Notes: a model not told the origin generated them from the sequence alone. Positions 1-7,996 are shown, counted from the first letter of the stretch. The stretch: 20,530 nt of DNA from UBA3774 sp045600025 (GCA_045600025.1 JAZRXC010000018.1:1-20530); one strand, 5' to 3'. Program-made: numbers and translations.

Positions 1-85
1 TCCACATCTTGTTAGATCTTCTATGTGAATGGCTCACCATATTTCCGAAATGAGCTGCCTTTCCGCATACTGAACATTTGGCCAT
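1..85 (-). CDS. rpmB: 50S ribosomal protein L28, N-terminal part (gene runs off the left edge)
   Basis: The first 28 codons are visible on the minus strand. The protein begins MAKCSVCGKAAHFGNMVSHS and continues with an RRSNKMW segment, which matches the N-terminus of bacterial L28 (typical form MAKxCxVCGK...GNxVSHSxRRTxRxW). Cys4 and Cys7 form the first half of the zinc-type cysteine set found in many Firmicutes L28 proteins. L28 is a small structural protein of the large ribosomal subunit. The ATG at 83-85 is preceded by a GGAGGT ribosome binding site at 92-97, six bases away. The remainder, about half of a normal 60-odd residue L28, lies outside the window. The identification is firm despite the short length. 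Confidence 0.93.
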   Translation of the reverse strand, partial: MAKCSVCGKAAHFGNMVSHSHRRSNKMW

Positions 86-129
86 AATATCACCTCCAAA
101 AACTAATCTGTAAAATACAGAACATTCGT

Positions 130-158
130 ACTATACCAAAATCGAAGAAAAAATGCAA
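130..158 (-). promoter_or_regulatory. Promoter for rpmB
   Basis: On the minus strand a TTGCAT -35 hexamer (153-158) is separated by 17 bases from a TATAGT -10 hexamer (130-135), 45 bases upstream of the rpmB start codon. This is a good sigma-A match. It gives rpmB its own transcription start, separate from the ABC permease gene that ends at 175. Confidence 0.7.
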
Positions 159-171
159 GCACTTTTTTCTT
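145..171 (-). terminator. Weak AT-rich hairpin after the ABC permease gene
   Basis: A 9-bp inverted repeat (145-153 and 163-171) is made almost only of A and T. On the minus strand its right arm ends in a T-rich run directly after the permease stop codon. It could act as a weak terminator for the five-gene operon. It overlaps the -35 box of the rpmB promoter, so read-through into rpmB is plausible. The low GC of the stem keeps confidence low. Confidence 0.3.
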
Positions 172-174
172 AAA

Positions 175-2505
175 TTATTCAGCGCCCTTCATAGCTTCAA
201 CCATATCTATATTTCTGTTCTTTCTTGCAATGATAATGGCGACAACTATCGAAACTCCCAAAGTCACCAGTACACTTACGAAGACCGTAGCAGGGCCTAT
301 GGAAGTAACCATCTCGTATTCATTTCCCAGTTCGTCGATTAGATAATCGAGGATTAAATATCCTGCAGGGAATCCGATGATAATACCTGCTATTGTAATC
401 CATAGATTTTGACTTATCAGGATTCCTCCGATAGCCTTATTTTTAAATCCGAGGACTTTTAATGTAGCCATATCCTTATAACGTTCCGTATATCCCATCA
501 TTCCAAGATTGTATAAAACAGTGCTTCCAAGAATAATTGACGTGACTAATAAAATTTCAATTATTAGATTAATCAGTTCCATAAAGTTATCAAAAGCGTT
601 CATTATGGTCTGCTTATCCTGAATATCCTTTATTCCTGACACTCTTTCGATCTCCGATATGGTGGCACTTGTATAGATAACATCCACATCATGATTTATT
701 CCGATCTCTTTTGCGTAATCGGCAGATATTGCAATAGATTGTGTAACTGCACGCATAATGCCTACCACAACCAATTCAAAACTATCTTTTTTGCCGTAAG
801 AATGTACTGTGATTTTATCTCCTAAATTAACATTTAATTTTTTAGAAAGACGCTCACATATATATGCCCCTGCTGTCGGCACATCCAGATAACTTTCATC
901 TTTTGCGGAAATAAAGCGTATCATCTTATGCTCAACATTTGTGTCAATATTATATACATCAAGCGACGCAGCTACTCCTTCGGTTTCTATAGCAACGGAT
1001 CCGCTGTAATTACCTCCGTATTTTTCTGCCAATGCCAAATCGCTATCTTTAGAAGTGCCATCCGAAGTAATAATACGGGTTGTATATCCGAGCGCGCCAT
1101 TATAATAGACATCAACATAAACATTCATAGTATCTTTTAAGCCTACTGCAGATACGAGCATCATCATACACCCTGCAACACCGATAATGCTCATTGTCGT
1201 TCGTATCTTGTTTTTAAATACATCCCTTAAGTTCCACCTAGTAGCAAACTTTGCTTTTCTGAAAAGCTTTAGTTTCTCAATAAGCAGAGGTTTTATTCTT
1301 TTCGGAACATACGGGCGGAGTGCCTGTGCCGCAGGTCCGTGTAAAAGCCTTCCAACAGAAATCGCGCCTACACTTGCAAACAAAAGAAGCAACAAGGCTG
1401 TGACAACCCAGCAGGTTTTTGGTAGTATAATATCCCAGTAAGGCATATCAAAATATGTACCCATAGTACCTTGGGGATTCATAATTATGCCCGCAACAAG
1501 ATATCCTATTCCGATGCCGGGGGTTATACCGAGAATTCCTATTACGATTGAATATATTGAATAATGTGTTATTATCTGCCTGTTTTTGAAGCCAAGTGCT
1601 TTTAAAGTGCCTATCTGGAGTTTTTCTTTGATTGTAAGACGGTTCATCGTAGAAATCATCGTTAGAACAGATATTGCTAAGAAAAGGGCAGGAAGAATAC
1701 GGCTCATAATCTGGCCTTCTTCAATTTGGAGTTGAGCTTCGATGTATGTTGTAGTATCTTCTTTAGCCACAATAAGTATCGTCTTTGAAGGAAATAGATT
1801 TTCTACTTCTTGTATGAAAGTGGCTTTATCCAAATCAGATGTAACATTCATCTGATTAAATATATAATTGGTCCCTACTGCTTCTGATACAAGCCTTGGG
1901 GATACATATGCATATCCGAACGTTTCGTAATCCGGCATTCTTTGATTCTCATCGCGTAGGCATACTAGGTAATCGACTCCACATACAAGACCTGCTACAC
2001 GCCCATTCAACGTATATTCGCCTGATAACAATGTAATCGGATCTCCGACTGAAAAACCGTTAACTGCAGCATATTGTGAAGAAAGCCAAACTCCGTCTTC
2101 ACTTCTGCTGTCGAAAGGTTCACTGGTGTCATCAAGTACGAATCCGGATACAATAGCATCCTCGGGGACATATATTCCTAAGTTGTCTCCATCGCGTTCT
2201 TTGACTGCCGCTTCAAGTGACAGCGTTCTTGTGGCATAAGTTACAAGTCCAGAATCAAGAATGGCAACATGGTCCGACGGAAGAAATATTTTATCCTCAT
2301 CAGCAGTATTTTCATCTGACTCTATATATATGCTGTAGTCAGCAAGGGTAGTTTCATCAAAAAATCTGCCCAAATCATCTTCAAGGCTGACCCACTCCAT
2401 GTTAAAGCCATTAAATATGCCTACACCGAATGCAATCATAATAATCATGGCTATAAACTGGGCTTTGTATTGCCACAGAGTTCTCCATATCTTATTAATC
2501 AGCAT
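175..2505 (-). CDS. ABC transporter permease, FtsX/MacB-type, two FtsX domains
   Basis: This 776-residue membrane protein is the permease partner of the ATPase encoded just upstream. It has one TM segment near residues 16-35, a large extracytoplasmic region (about 40-265), a cluster of three TM segments (about 270-385), another TM near 437-460, a second extracytoplasmic region, and a final cluster of three TM segments (about 650-765). This is the layout of two FtsX-like units in one chain, as in large Gram-positive FtsX permeases. The C-terminal unit carries the usual phrase TERYKDMATLKVLGFKNKAI, and the first has KLQIGTLKALGFKNRQI. In the LolE/MacB/FtsX superfamily such permeases do not form a classical substrate channel. 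They pass ATPase movement to outside domains that release lipoproteins, export peptides or control enzymes. An ATG start with a GGAGA site 10 bases upstream follows the ATPase stop codon by 15 bases, so it is the last gene of the operon. The substrate is unknown. Confidence 0.92.
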   Translation of the reverse strand: MLINKIWRTLWQYKAQFIAMIIMIAFGVGIFNGFNMEWVSLEDDLGRFFDETTLADYSIYIESDENTADEDKIFLPSDHVAILDSGLVTYATRTLSLEAAVKERDGDNLGIYVPEDAIVSGFVLDDTSEPFDSRSEDGVWLSSQYAAVNGFSVGDPITLLSGEYTLNGRVAGLVCGVDYLVCLRDENQRMPDYETFGYAYVSPRLVSEAVGTNYIFNQMNVTSDLDKATFIQEVENLFPSKTILIVAKEDTTTYIEAQLQIEEGQIMSRILPALFLAISVLTMISTMNRLTIKEKLQIGTLKALGFKNRQIITHYSIYSIVIGILGITPGIGIGYLVAGIIMNPQGTMGTYFDMPYWDIILPKTCWVVTALLLLLFASVGAISVGRLLHGPAAQALRPYVPKRIKPLLIEKLKLFRKAKFATRWNLRDVFKNKIRTTMSIIGVAGCMMMLVSAVGLKDTMNVYVDVYYNGALGYTTRIITSDGTSKDSDLALAEKYGGNYSGSVAIETEGVAASLDVYNIDTNVEHKMIRFISAKDESYLDVPTAGAYICERLSKKLNVNLGDKITVHSYGKKDSFELVVVGIMRAVTQSIAISADYAKEIGINHDVDVIYTSATISEIERVSGIKDIQDKQTIMNAFDNFMELINLIIEILLVTSIILGSTVLYNLGMMGYTERYKDMATLKVLGFKNKAIGGILISQNLWITIAGIIIGFPAGYLILDYLIDELGNEYEMVTSIGPATVFVSVLVTLGVSIVVAIIIARKNRNIDMVEAMKGAE

Positions 2506-2520
2506 GAATACTATTTCTCC

Positions 2521-3222
2521 TTACCACTTAATATCGTCAATTTCTTTTGGGTTATTGTTATTTGTACAGGACACAATTTTTCCGCTATTAATCTCGATTA
2601 CGGTATCGGCAATTTTAGCAATATTATTGTTATGAGTAACAACAACTATGGTCTTTCCATAATTGCGTGCCATCGAAAGAAGTACCTTTAATACCATAAC
2701 TCCGGTTTCTGAGTCTAACGCTCCTGTGGGCTCATCGCATAGCAGAATCTTGGGGTTTTTAACAAGTGCTCTGGCTATAGATACACGCTGCTGCTCTCCG
2801 CCTGATAATGATGAGGGAAACTTTTTCAAATGGTTCTCAAGTCCAACTTCTTTGAGCATTTTTTTTGTAGGAAGAGCATTCGGGACAATTTCGCGAATTA
2901 AGTTTACATTTTCATATACCGTCAACGTCGGAATCAAATTGTAGAACTGAAATATAAAGCCAACTTTACTTGCACGATATTCAGCAAGTTCATTTTCGGA
3001 TAGCGTAGCAATATCCTGTCCGTCTACGATAATCTTTCCACTTGAAGGAGAATCCAAACCACCAAGTAAATTCAGAAAAGTACTTTTTCCTGCGCCTGAA
3101 GGCCCAAGAATAACAATAAACTTCCCCTCTTCAAGCTCAATATTAATATCATTGAGTACGGTAAGTTTTCTATCGCCCAATTCGAAAGATTTTGATACAT
3201 TTTGGAATTCAACTATAGCCAT
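2521..3222 (-). CDS. ABC transporter ATP-binding protein, LolD/MacB type
   Basis: This 233-residue cytoplasmic ATPase powers the FtsX-type permease encoded next. All catalytic motifs are present: Walker A GPSGAGKST (40-48), Q-loop at Gln92 within FQFYNLIPTLTV, signature LSGGEQQR (139-146), Walker B ILLCDEPTGALD (159-170) and the switch His197. The FQFYNLIPTLT and CDEPTGALD forms are typical of the LolD/MacB/FtsE branch, so import of a solute with a binding protein is not expected. The C-terminus after residue 225 is short and Asn-rich. The ATG is preceded by GGATGG six bases away and lies 11 bases after the stop codon of the membrane acyltransferase gene, which supports one transcript. Confidence 0.95.
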   Translation of the reverse strand: MAIVEFQNVSKSFELGDRKLTVLNDINIELEEGKFIVILGPSGAGKSTFLNLLGGLDSPSSGKIIVDGQDIATLSENELAEYRASKVGFIFQFYNLIPTLTVYENVNLIREIVPNALPTKKMLKEVGLENHLKKFPSSLSGGEQQRVSIARALVKNPKILLCDEPTGALDSETGVMVLKVLLSMARNYGKTIVVVTHNNNIAKIADTVIEINSGKIVSCTNNNNPKEIDDIKW

Positions 3223-3233
3223 ATAAAACCATC

Positions 3234-4373
3234 CTATAATAATGCTGTTACTTCTTTCACCGCACGCTTAGCCGCCTTTATCTTTTCACGCTTTTTCTGA
3301 ATCGGAATTGCAAGAGCCAATGATACTGTCATAACCCCAAGTCCGATAAGAATTGTAACTCCGGTGCTTATGCAATATGATTCCTCCAAATCATACATCA
3401 TATATTCCATCCATCCAATAATTATCCAATGAATTATGTAAAATATCATGATGGCTTTTGAAATGTCGGTGATTGCATTAAGAACCTTCTGTGAGGCTAC
3501 TTCCTTAATACCTCTGTATATGAAAGCCGCAAAAGCAATTGCCATTCCTGCAATCGGTAAATTAAGCATAATGCTGAACAAATCTGTAATATTTGCATTT
3601 AAAGGTGCTGCAGCAACAACTACGAAATCTATATCGAATGTGTACATACATACACAAAGCGCGAGTAGCGCAGCTGCAGATACAACGAATAACTTTCCGT
3701 AAAAACTGTAAAGTTCTTTCTCATCGTTTAATTTCTTCATATTTAATCCGATTGCATATCCGCTAACAGGATAAAGCATCCAGGTAAACATCGGAAATGC
3801 TCCTTCTTCTGATACATGGAAGATATTTCCTATAAGTTCATTATACCATGGTGACTCACCTGTCGGAACCAGAGAATCAGATGGGAAGAACCACATATTT
3901 ACAGTCAGCATAAGAAGTGCAATTGCAAATACAGTAGGAACTGAAGCATTTATCTTTTTCATAAGTGCAAAGAACAAGAATGCTGCACCTGCGAAAAAGA
4001 GAATATCTGACATGCAAAAATCCGAAAAGCCGTCAGCTATCGCCCAATCTTCTTCTCCACCGGATGTAAAATAAACCGTAAGTGCAGGGAGCAAAAATCT
4101 CAAAAGGTTATGAGCAAAGAAAATACCAATTGTAATAACACCGCGCTTGGCAAGCTCCTGAGGTGATGTATGCGAAGAAAAAGCAATATTCATGCCAAGT
4201 ATGCACATGAATATCGCCGGTCCGAATACGCACAGAATCATGAGAATCGTCCCGAAGTCCATTGCTCCCTCATCAAGATAGCCCCACCAATCAAATTCCT
4301 CAAACACATGTACAATAGGCATAATAAGCAGAGGTATTGCTCTGGCAAAATCAATTTCATTAAACCTCTTCAT
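3234..4373 (-). CDS. Membrane acyltransferase-like protein, third and most divergent of three tandem paralogs
   Basis: This integral membrane protein of about 379 residues has roughly ten hydrophobic segments and resembles the DUF1624/heparan-alpha-glucosaminide N-acetyltransferase-like and acyltransferase-3 families. Near the N-terminus it has the motif EIDFARA (Asp8) followed by a His (His22) exactly 14 residues later, the same spacing as in both upstream paralogs. It also shares the FPMFTWMLYPVSG motif with the FPLLNWFIFPVVG of its relatives. These families move acyl groups across or within the membrane to sugars or lipids, and the N-terminal His is the likely catalytic residue. The start at 4373 is preferred over an in-frame ATG at 4397 because AGGAG (4379-4383) lies five bases before it. 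The gene then overlaps the upstream gene by 14 bases, which suggests translational coupling. The Lys-Gly after the motif in the paralogs is replaced by Arg-Ala. The acyl donor and acceptor are unknown. Confidence 0.8.
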   Translation of the reverse strand: MKRFNEIDFARAIPLLIMPIVHVFEEFDWWGYLDEGAMDFGTILMILCVFGPAIFMCILGMNIAFSSHTSPQELAKRGVITIGIFFAHNLLRFLLPALTVYFTSGGEEDWAIADGFSDFCMSDILFFAGAAFLFFALMKKINASVPTVFAIALLMLTVNMWFFPSDSLVPTGESPWYNELIGNIFHVSEEGAFPMFTWMLYPVSGYAIGLNMKKLNDEKELYSFYGKLFVVSAAALLALCVCMYTFDIDFVVVAAAPLNANITDLFSIMLNLPIAGMAIAFAAFIYRGIKEVASQKVLNAITDISKAIMIFYIIHWIIIGWMEYMMYDLEESYCISTGVTILIGLGVMTVSLALAIPIQKKREKIKAAKRAVKEVTALL

Positions 4374-5568
4374 TTCTTCTCCTTTTTGATATTGCATTCT
4401 TAATCGCAGGTTTCAGTATCTTTTTATATAAAGTTACAGTAATATCTGTTAGCAACAACACAACGGCCGTCGCCAACAGCACGCACCATATAGGGAGTTC
4501 CTCTTCGGTAGTCATAAACACAATCCCGTAAGCAATCGCAATATATACCCACTGAAGTGAATACATCGCCATCAGATTTTTTCCCCACTTGGTCAATACT
4601 GGGAATGAATAATCTCTAAATATCTGTGTAATAGCGTATGATATGCCAAAAACGCACATAACCGCTCCGAGGAAGAATATCGAATCTATAGTAGAACACC
4701 AATAAAAACCATAATCTGTAATTAAGTCATAACCTGCATCCGGTGTATATCCATAGAAAGAAAATGCTGTAAACCCTGTACTTGTTAGCAGGCAGAAAGC
4801 TATATATGCTGATATCATTACAGTACCGCCAATTGAGGATACTAGATAAAACAAACTTTTATCCTTGCAGCGTGCAAAGTAATAAGATCCCACAAAACCA
4901 ACAACCGGGAATATGAACCAGTTCAGGAGCGGAAAGTATGAGTTATAATCTATACCCCATAAAAAATTGCCGATGATATCAAGTACGGGAACTCCTGTCG
5001 AAACATGTCTCAACAATGTTCCTGCAATGCTCATAAAAAGCGCTATAGGTATCAACCATTTTACTTTAACCTTTAATACCCGAAGAGCACCAAGGAGCAT
5101 CAGCGCCAGACCTGCAAAGTGGTATATATCACAACCCCAAAATTTATCCATCTGTAGCAGTAGTTTCTCATCTTCTTCTATCAGATAACCGATGTAAGGC
5201 ATAATAACGGTTGTAACAAGATTAATAATTACACCGCATATGAATATAAATAAACCTCGCTTGAATTGTCCGTCTGGAATGATACCGTGCTCAATATCGT
5301 CTTTGCCTGTCTTGTTGTATGCTGCATACCATATACCTACTCCCATACATACCATAAACGAAGGAGCTCCGAATGGTCCGCCAATAATATTGTAAATAAA
5401 GTCTCCGAGAGGTGACGATAACTGTTCTGTCGTGGCAAATAAACCGGAAACATGGATTAATGTCATAAACACCACAGCCATGCCTTTAAAAACGTCAAGT
5501 TCTTTTTGTCTTCCTATATTTACGTAATCTGCTGAAAACAATTTGTTAAATAAAGATTTCGTATTCAA
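4360..5568 (-). CDS. Membrane acyltransferase-like protein, second of three tandem paralogs (TTG start)
   Basis: This 402-residue protein with about ten to eleven membrane segments is clearly paralogous to the gene upstream. Shared stretches include ELDVFKG near the N-terminus, CMGxGIWxxAYN, FKRGLxIFIxGxIIN, a YxFAxLAL segment, LLRxVSTG and FPLLNWFIFPVVG. Asp25 and His39 keep the 14-residue spacing seen in all three copies, and the His is the candidate acyl-transfer residue by analogy with HGSNAT-like families. Translation appears to begin at a TTG codon (5566-5568). AGGTGG (5576-5581) lies seven bases before it, and no ATG is found near. The gene starts 14 bases after the preceding stop codon and overlaps the following gene. 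The cytoplasmic C-terminal tail is basic. Family membership rests on motif pattern only, and an acyltransferase-3 label would be an acceptable alternative. Confidence 0.82.
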   Translation of the reverse strand: MNTKSLFNKLFSADYVNIGRQKELDVFKGMAVVFMTLIHVSGLFATTEQLSSPLGDFIYNIIGGPFGAPSFMVCMGVGIWYAAYNKTGKDDIEHGIIPDGQFKRGLFIFICGVIINLVTTVIMPYIGYLIEEDEKLLLQMDKFWGCDIYHFAGLALMLLGALRVLKVKVKWLIPIALFMSIAGTLLRHVSTGVPVLDIIGNFLWGIDYNSYFPLLNWFIFPVVGFVGSYYFARCKDKSLFYLVSSIGGTVMISAYIAFCLLTSTGFTAFSFYGYTPDAGYDLITDYGFYWCSTIDSIFFLGAVMCVFGISYAITQIFRDYSFPVLTKWGKNLMAMYSLQWVYIAIAYGIVFMTTEEELPIWCVLLATAVVLLLTDITVTLYKKILKPAIKNAISKRRRNEEV

Positions 5569-5582
5569 ATGCTTTCCACCTA

Positions 5583-6719
5583 TTATTTTGAGAACTTGTG
5601 CATGAGCTTTGGTTTAACCTGATTATTGAACTTTTCTGACAAAATATCGCAGAGTATGAGAACAATAAACCCAATTAGCAAAATAACTACAAACGGCAAC
5701 AACTCTATATCAAATAACACTTCGATAGAACAACTGAGAATGATTAATATCCACTGGAATGAATACATCTCCATAATATTATGGCTCCATCTATAGAGCA
5801 GTTTAAAACTACACTTTTTGAATACTCTGGTTATTACATAAGCTATACTGATAAATTCCAATACCGCCGCCATATAAAACAGCATATCTATAGATGACAT
5901 GGCATAGAAGCCATCATATTCACCGATATACAAGAAGCCACTATCTGTTATCATGCAGTATATAACGTATGCGTTGTATAACACCGCACCTAAAATACCG
6001 CATATAGTATATAATTTAGTCTTGTTCACACATCTTGCGAGGTATTTTGCAACCAAAAAGCCTACTACCGGGAATATAAACCAATTCAGGAGAGGGAAAA
6101 AAGCGTACTCAGAAGATCCCCATATTAGTGAAAGAAAAAGGTCTAGTGCTCTGATTCCGGTTGATACTCCCCTAAGCAACCAACCAAGTCCGGAAAATAC
6201 TAGTCCGATAGGTAGCATCCATATTGCTTTAATATGAAGTTTTTGTATTATTGCCATAGTAAACAATGCCAGTGCGGCAAACTGGTAAATGTCAGAACCG
6301 AAGAAGTTCAGCATTGCTTCTAAATAATACGGATCAGGATCAATCAGATAAGCGACTCCCGGTAAAATCAAAGCTCTAATAACATTGATTATCAGGCCTA
6401 CAATAAATATGTACAAACCTCTCTTGAACAAGCCTCCCGGAAGATAGCCTTCAAGTAAAGATTGCCTGTTACCGTGGTTATATGCTGAAAACCATATTCC
6501 TAGCCCCATACAAAACATGAATGCCGGTGCCTCGGGAGGACCTGAAAACACTAGTCCAATCTTGTACAACAAGTCAGTCCCGGCAGAAGCCATATCTTCC
6601 GGTAGATGCCACATAATTGTATGTGTGAAAACCATAACAAAAATAGCGATGCCCTTAAAAACATCTAGTTCTGGCTGTCTGCATGTATTAATATATTCTT
6701 TAGAAAAAAGTGGTTTCAT
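5583..6719 (-). CDS. Membrane acyltransferase-like protein, first of three tandem paralogs
   Basis: This 378-residue multi-spanning protein is the first gene of the operon. It begins MKPLFSKEYINTCRQPELDV, and the aligned N-terminus of the second paralog (SADYVNIGRQKELDVFKG) shows the two arose by tandem duplication. Asp19 and His33 are 14 residues apart, as in the other copies. The central FPLLNWFIFPVVG motif is identical in both. The hydrophobic profile, N-terminal R-x3-LDxFKG-x9-H pattern and PAFMFCMGLGIW segment fit DUF1624/HGSNAT-like membrane acyltransferases. The ATG is preceded by GAGGAA (6725-6730). A strong promoter with a palindrome lies directly upstream. Its proposed role is transfer of an acetyl or acyl group to a surface or lipid-linked sugar. 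That is inferred from the family, and no substrate is visible. Confidence 0.82.
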   Translation of the reverse strand: MKPLFSKEYINTCRQPELDVFKGIAIFVMVFTHTIMWHLPEDMASAGTDLLYKIGLVFSGPPEAPAFMFCMGLGIWFSAYNHGNRQSLLEGYLPGGLFKRGLYIFIVGLIINVIRALILPGVAYLIDPDPYYLEAMLNFFGSDIYQFAALALFTMAIIQKLHIKAIWMLPIGLVFSGLGWLLRGVSTGIRALDLFLSLIWGSSEYAFFPLLNWFIFPVVGFLVAKYLARCVNKTKLYTICGILGAVLYNAYVIYCMITDSGFLYIGEYDGFYAMSSIDMLFYMAAVLEFISIAYVITRVFKKCSFKLLYRWSHNIMEMYSFQWILIILSCSIEVLFDIELLPFVVILLIGFIVLILCDILSEKFNNQVKPKLMHKFSK

Positions 6720-6775
6720 CTCAATTCCTCAAAATAGCATAAATGTTTTTATTTTTTCTAATATGCATGTATTTT

Positions 6776-6791
6776 TGTAATAATTATTACA
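6776..6791. promoter_or_regulatory. Perfect 16-bp palindrome, probable operator
   Basis: The sequence TGTAATAATTATTACA is its own reverse complement. On the minus strand it lies 10 bases downstream of the -10 box of the acyltransferase/ABC operon promoter, so it covers about +4 to +20. A dimeric repressor bound here would block promoter clearance. It is flanked by A runs on both sides. No regulator gene lies next to it in this window. Confidence 0.55.
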
Positions 6792-6801
6792 TTTTTGTCG
6801 A

Positions 6802-6830
6802 ATTATAGCACAACAGAGTGCCGATTTCAA
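6802..6830 (-). promoter_or_regulatory. Strong promoter of the acyltransferase-ABC operon
   Basis: On the minus strand TTGAAA (6825-6830), a 17-base spacer and a perfect TATAAT (6802-6807) preceded by TGC make a near-ideal sigma-A promoter with extended -10. It lies after the terminator of the neighbouring gene (6864-6889), so the five-gene operon is transcribed on its own. Confidence 0.85.
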
Positions 6831-6863
6831 TTATAAGAAAATCAAAATAGTATTTGCACCAAA

Positions 6864-6889
6864 AAAGGAACTGCCGTAGCAGTTCCTTT
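6864..6889 (-). terminator. Rho-independent terminator after the two-TM/LURP-one-like gene
   Basis: A perfect 11-bp stem (6864-6874 with 6879-6889) encloses the four-base loop CGTA. On the minus strand the stem is followed by a run of six T. It ends the mgtE-radical SAM-6913 block. Confidence 0.9.
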
Positions 6890-6912
6890 CTCGATTATTT
6901 GCAGATTGTTAT

Positions 6913-7959
6913 TTAATCTGCTTCAAAGAATATTGCTCTTGTGATAGCGAATGCGATTATGAACATCATGTCCAGTTCGTCCGGGCTGCAGTTGATCTTG
7001 AACTGACCATTTACCGGAATGTTGCCGAGCTTGTAGTCTTTACCGGTGACGGCATTTGTCCCGACTGTCTCAATATGTGCCACAGGGGTTCCGTAATACT
7101 TTACTTCATATATAGGCTTTATACCTTGAAGGCTCATATCAAAGCTGTAGCCTTTTGATCCTATATACTGCCAGATGTCAGTTCCGTTGAGTTTAAATGA
7201 GCAACTTATCGGGATCTGTCCGAGAACGGGAATGGGACCGGACATCGTTGAACTTACGGTATGTCCAACCTCATAGGTCTTACGGTTTCCGCTGACATGG
7301 TTTATAAACTCATACTGAAAAGGCTTAAGTGCTGTCATCTTGAGCATCTTTGCCTCATAGACAGGCTGTCCCGCCTCATCCTTCATAATGTAGCCCTGCT
7401 TGATTTTATTATCAAAATGGAACAGATAATCCTGATTCTCGGCGAAGCTCATTGCGTTTCTTTCGGCAACTCTCGCCTCTGCAGTCGCATCATCAGCTTT
7501 TACCTGATCGTATACATTCATATCTTTTGTCTTTTGTTTGATTGCTTTAACAAGAGAAATTATGCCGGCGACAAAAGCTATAACGCCAACTGCAAGAACG
7601 ATGTATATGATGTAATCACCGCCTGCGGTCTGCCATCTTTCCGGATTTGCAGCATCATACTTAATTGCATAAAGGTCACCTACCTGTGCGCCATCCGGAC
7701 CGATAATCTCATCCTCTGAATATGTAACGCCATCAACCACATAATCAATATTGCAGTAATATCTGGTAACAAGAGTATTATCCTCATACTCTTCACGCGG
7801 AAATACTGCTGTGATGGTGGCATTTGTCTCGATATACTGAACCCCTTGATTTTTGTAAATGACAAATCCGGCAATGCCCGCCATAAGAAGTCCGACAATA
7901 ATTAACCCGGCTACAAAACGAATCTTTGCAGTCTTTTGCATTATGTTAAGTCCCTTCAT
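6913..7959 (-). CDS. Two-TM membrane protein with DUF3592-like N-terminus and LURP-one/tubby-like C-terminus
   Basis: This 348-residue protein has a TM helix at about 14-35, an extracytoplasmic domain of about 80 residues, a second TM at about 115-140, a charged linker (141-171) and a cytoplasmic domain of about 170 residues. The first part (TM-beta-rich domain-TM, with the phrase VGDLYAIKYDAANPERW) fits DUF3592-type modules. The last part reads like a LURP-one-related (tubby/scramblase-like beta-barrel) domain: repeated units such as IKQGYIMKDEAGQPVYEAKM and GTPVAHIETV, then YKLGNIPVNGQFKINCSPDELDMM before a terminal hydrophobic helix. Both domain calls rest on pattern recognition alone. LURP-one-like domains in bacteria have no settled function, though membrane or phospholipid sensing is often suggested. 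The ATG at 7959 is chosen because AGGAGG (7967-7972) is seven bases away. It lies 37 bases after the radical SAM gene. A weak TTGACG-N17-TAATAT promoter (about 7991-8019) is possible. Confidence 0.8.
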   Translation of the reverse strand: MKGLNIMQKTAKIRFVAGLIIVGLLMAGIAGFVIYKNQGVQYIETNATITAVFPREEYEDNTLVTRYYCNIDYVVDGVTYSEDEIIGPDGAQVGDLYAIKYDAANPERWQTAGGDYIIYIVLAVGVIAFVAGIISLVKAIKQKTKDMNVYDQVKADDATAEARVAERNAMSFAENQDYLFHFDNKIKQGYIMKDEAGQPVYEAKMLKMTALKPFQYEFINHVSGNRKTYEVGHTVSSTMSGPIPVLGQIPISCSFKLNGTDIWQYIGSKGYSFDMSLQGIKPIYEVKYYGTPVAHIETVGTNAVTGKDYKLGNIPVNGQFKINCSPDELDMMFIIAFAITRAIFFEAD

Positions 7960-7996
7960 AAATTAACCTCCTATATGGGAAATTATTATTATATTA

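Noticed and set aside
4374..4397. Earlier ATG start at 4397 for the third acyltransferase paralog
   Set aside because: The ATG at 4373 has an AGGAG site at ideal spacing, and the eight extra residues are encoded by the ribosome binding site region itself.
7261..7719. 152-codon open frame on the plus strand inside the 6913-7959 gene
   Set aside because: It lies wholly antisense to a well-supported gene, has no ribosome binding site and encodes no recognisable protein.
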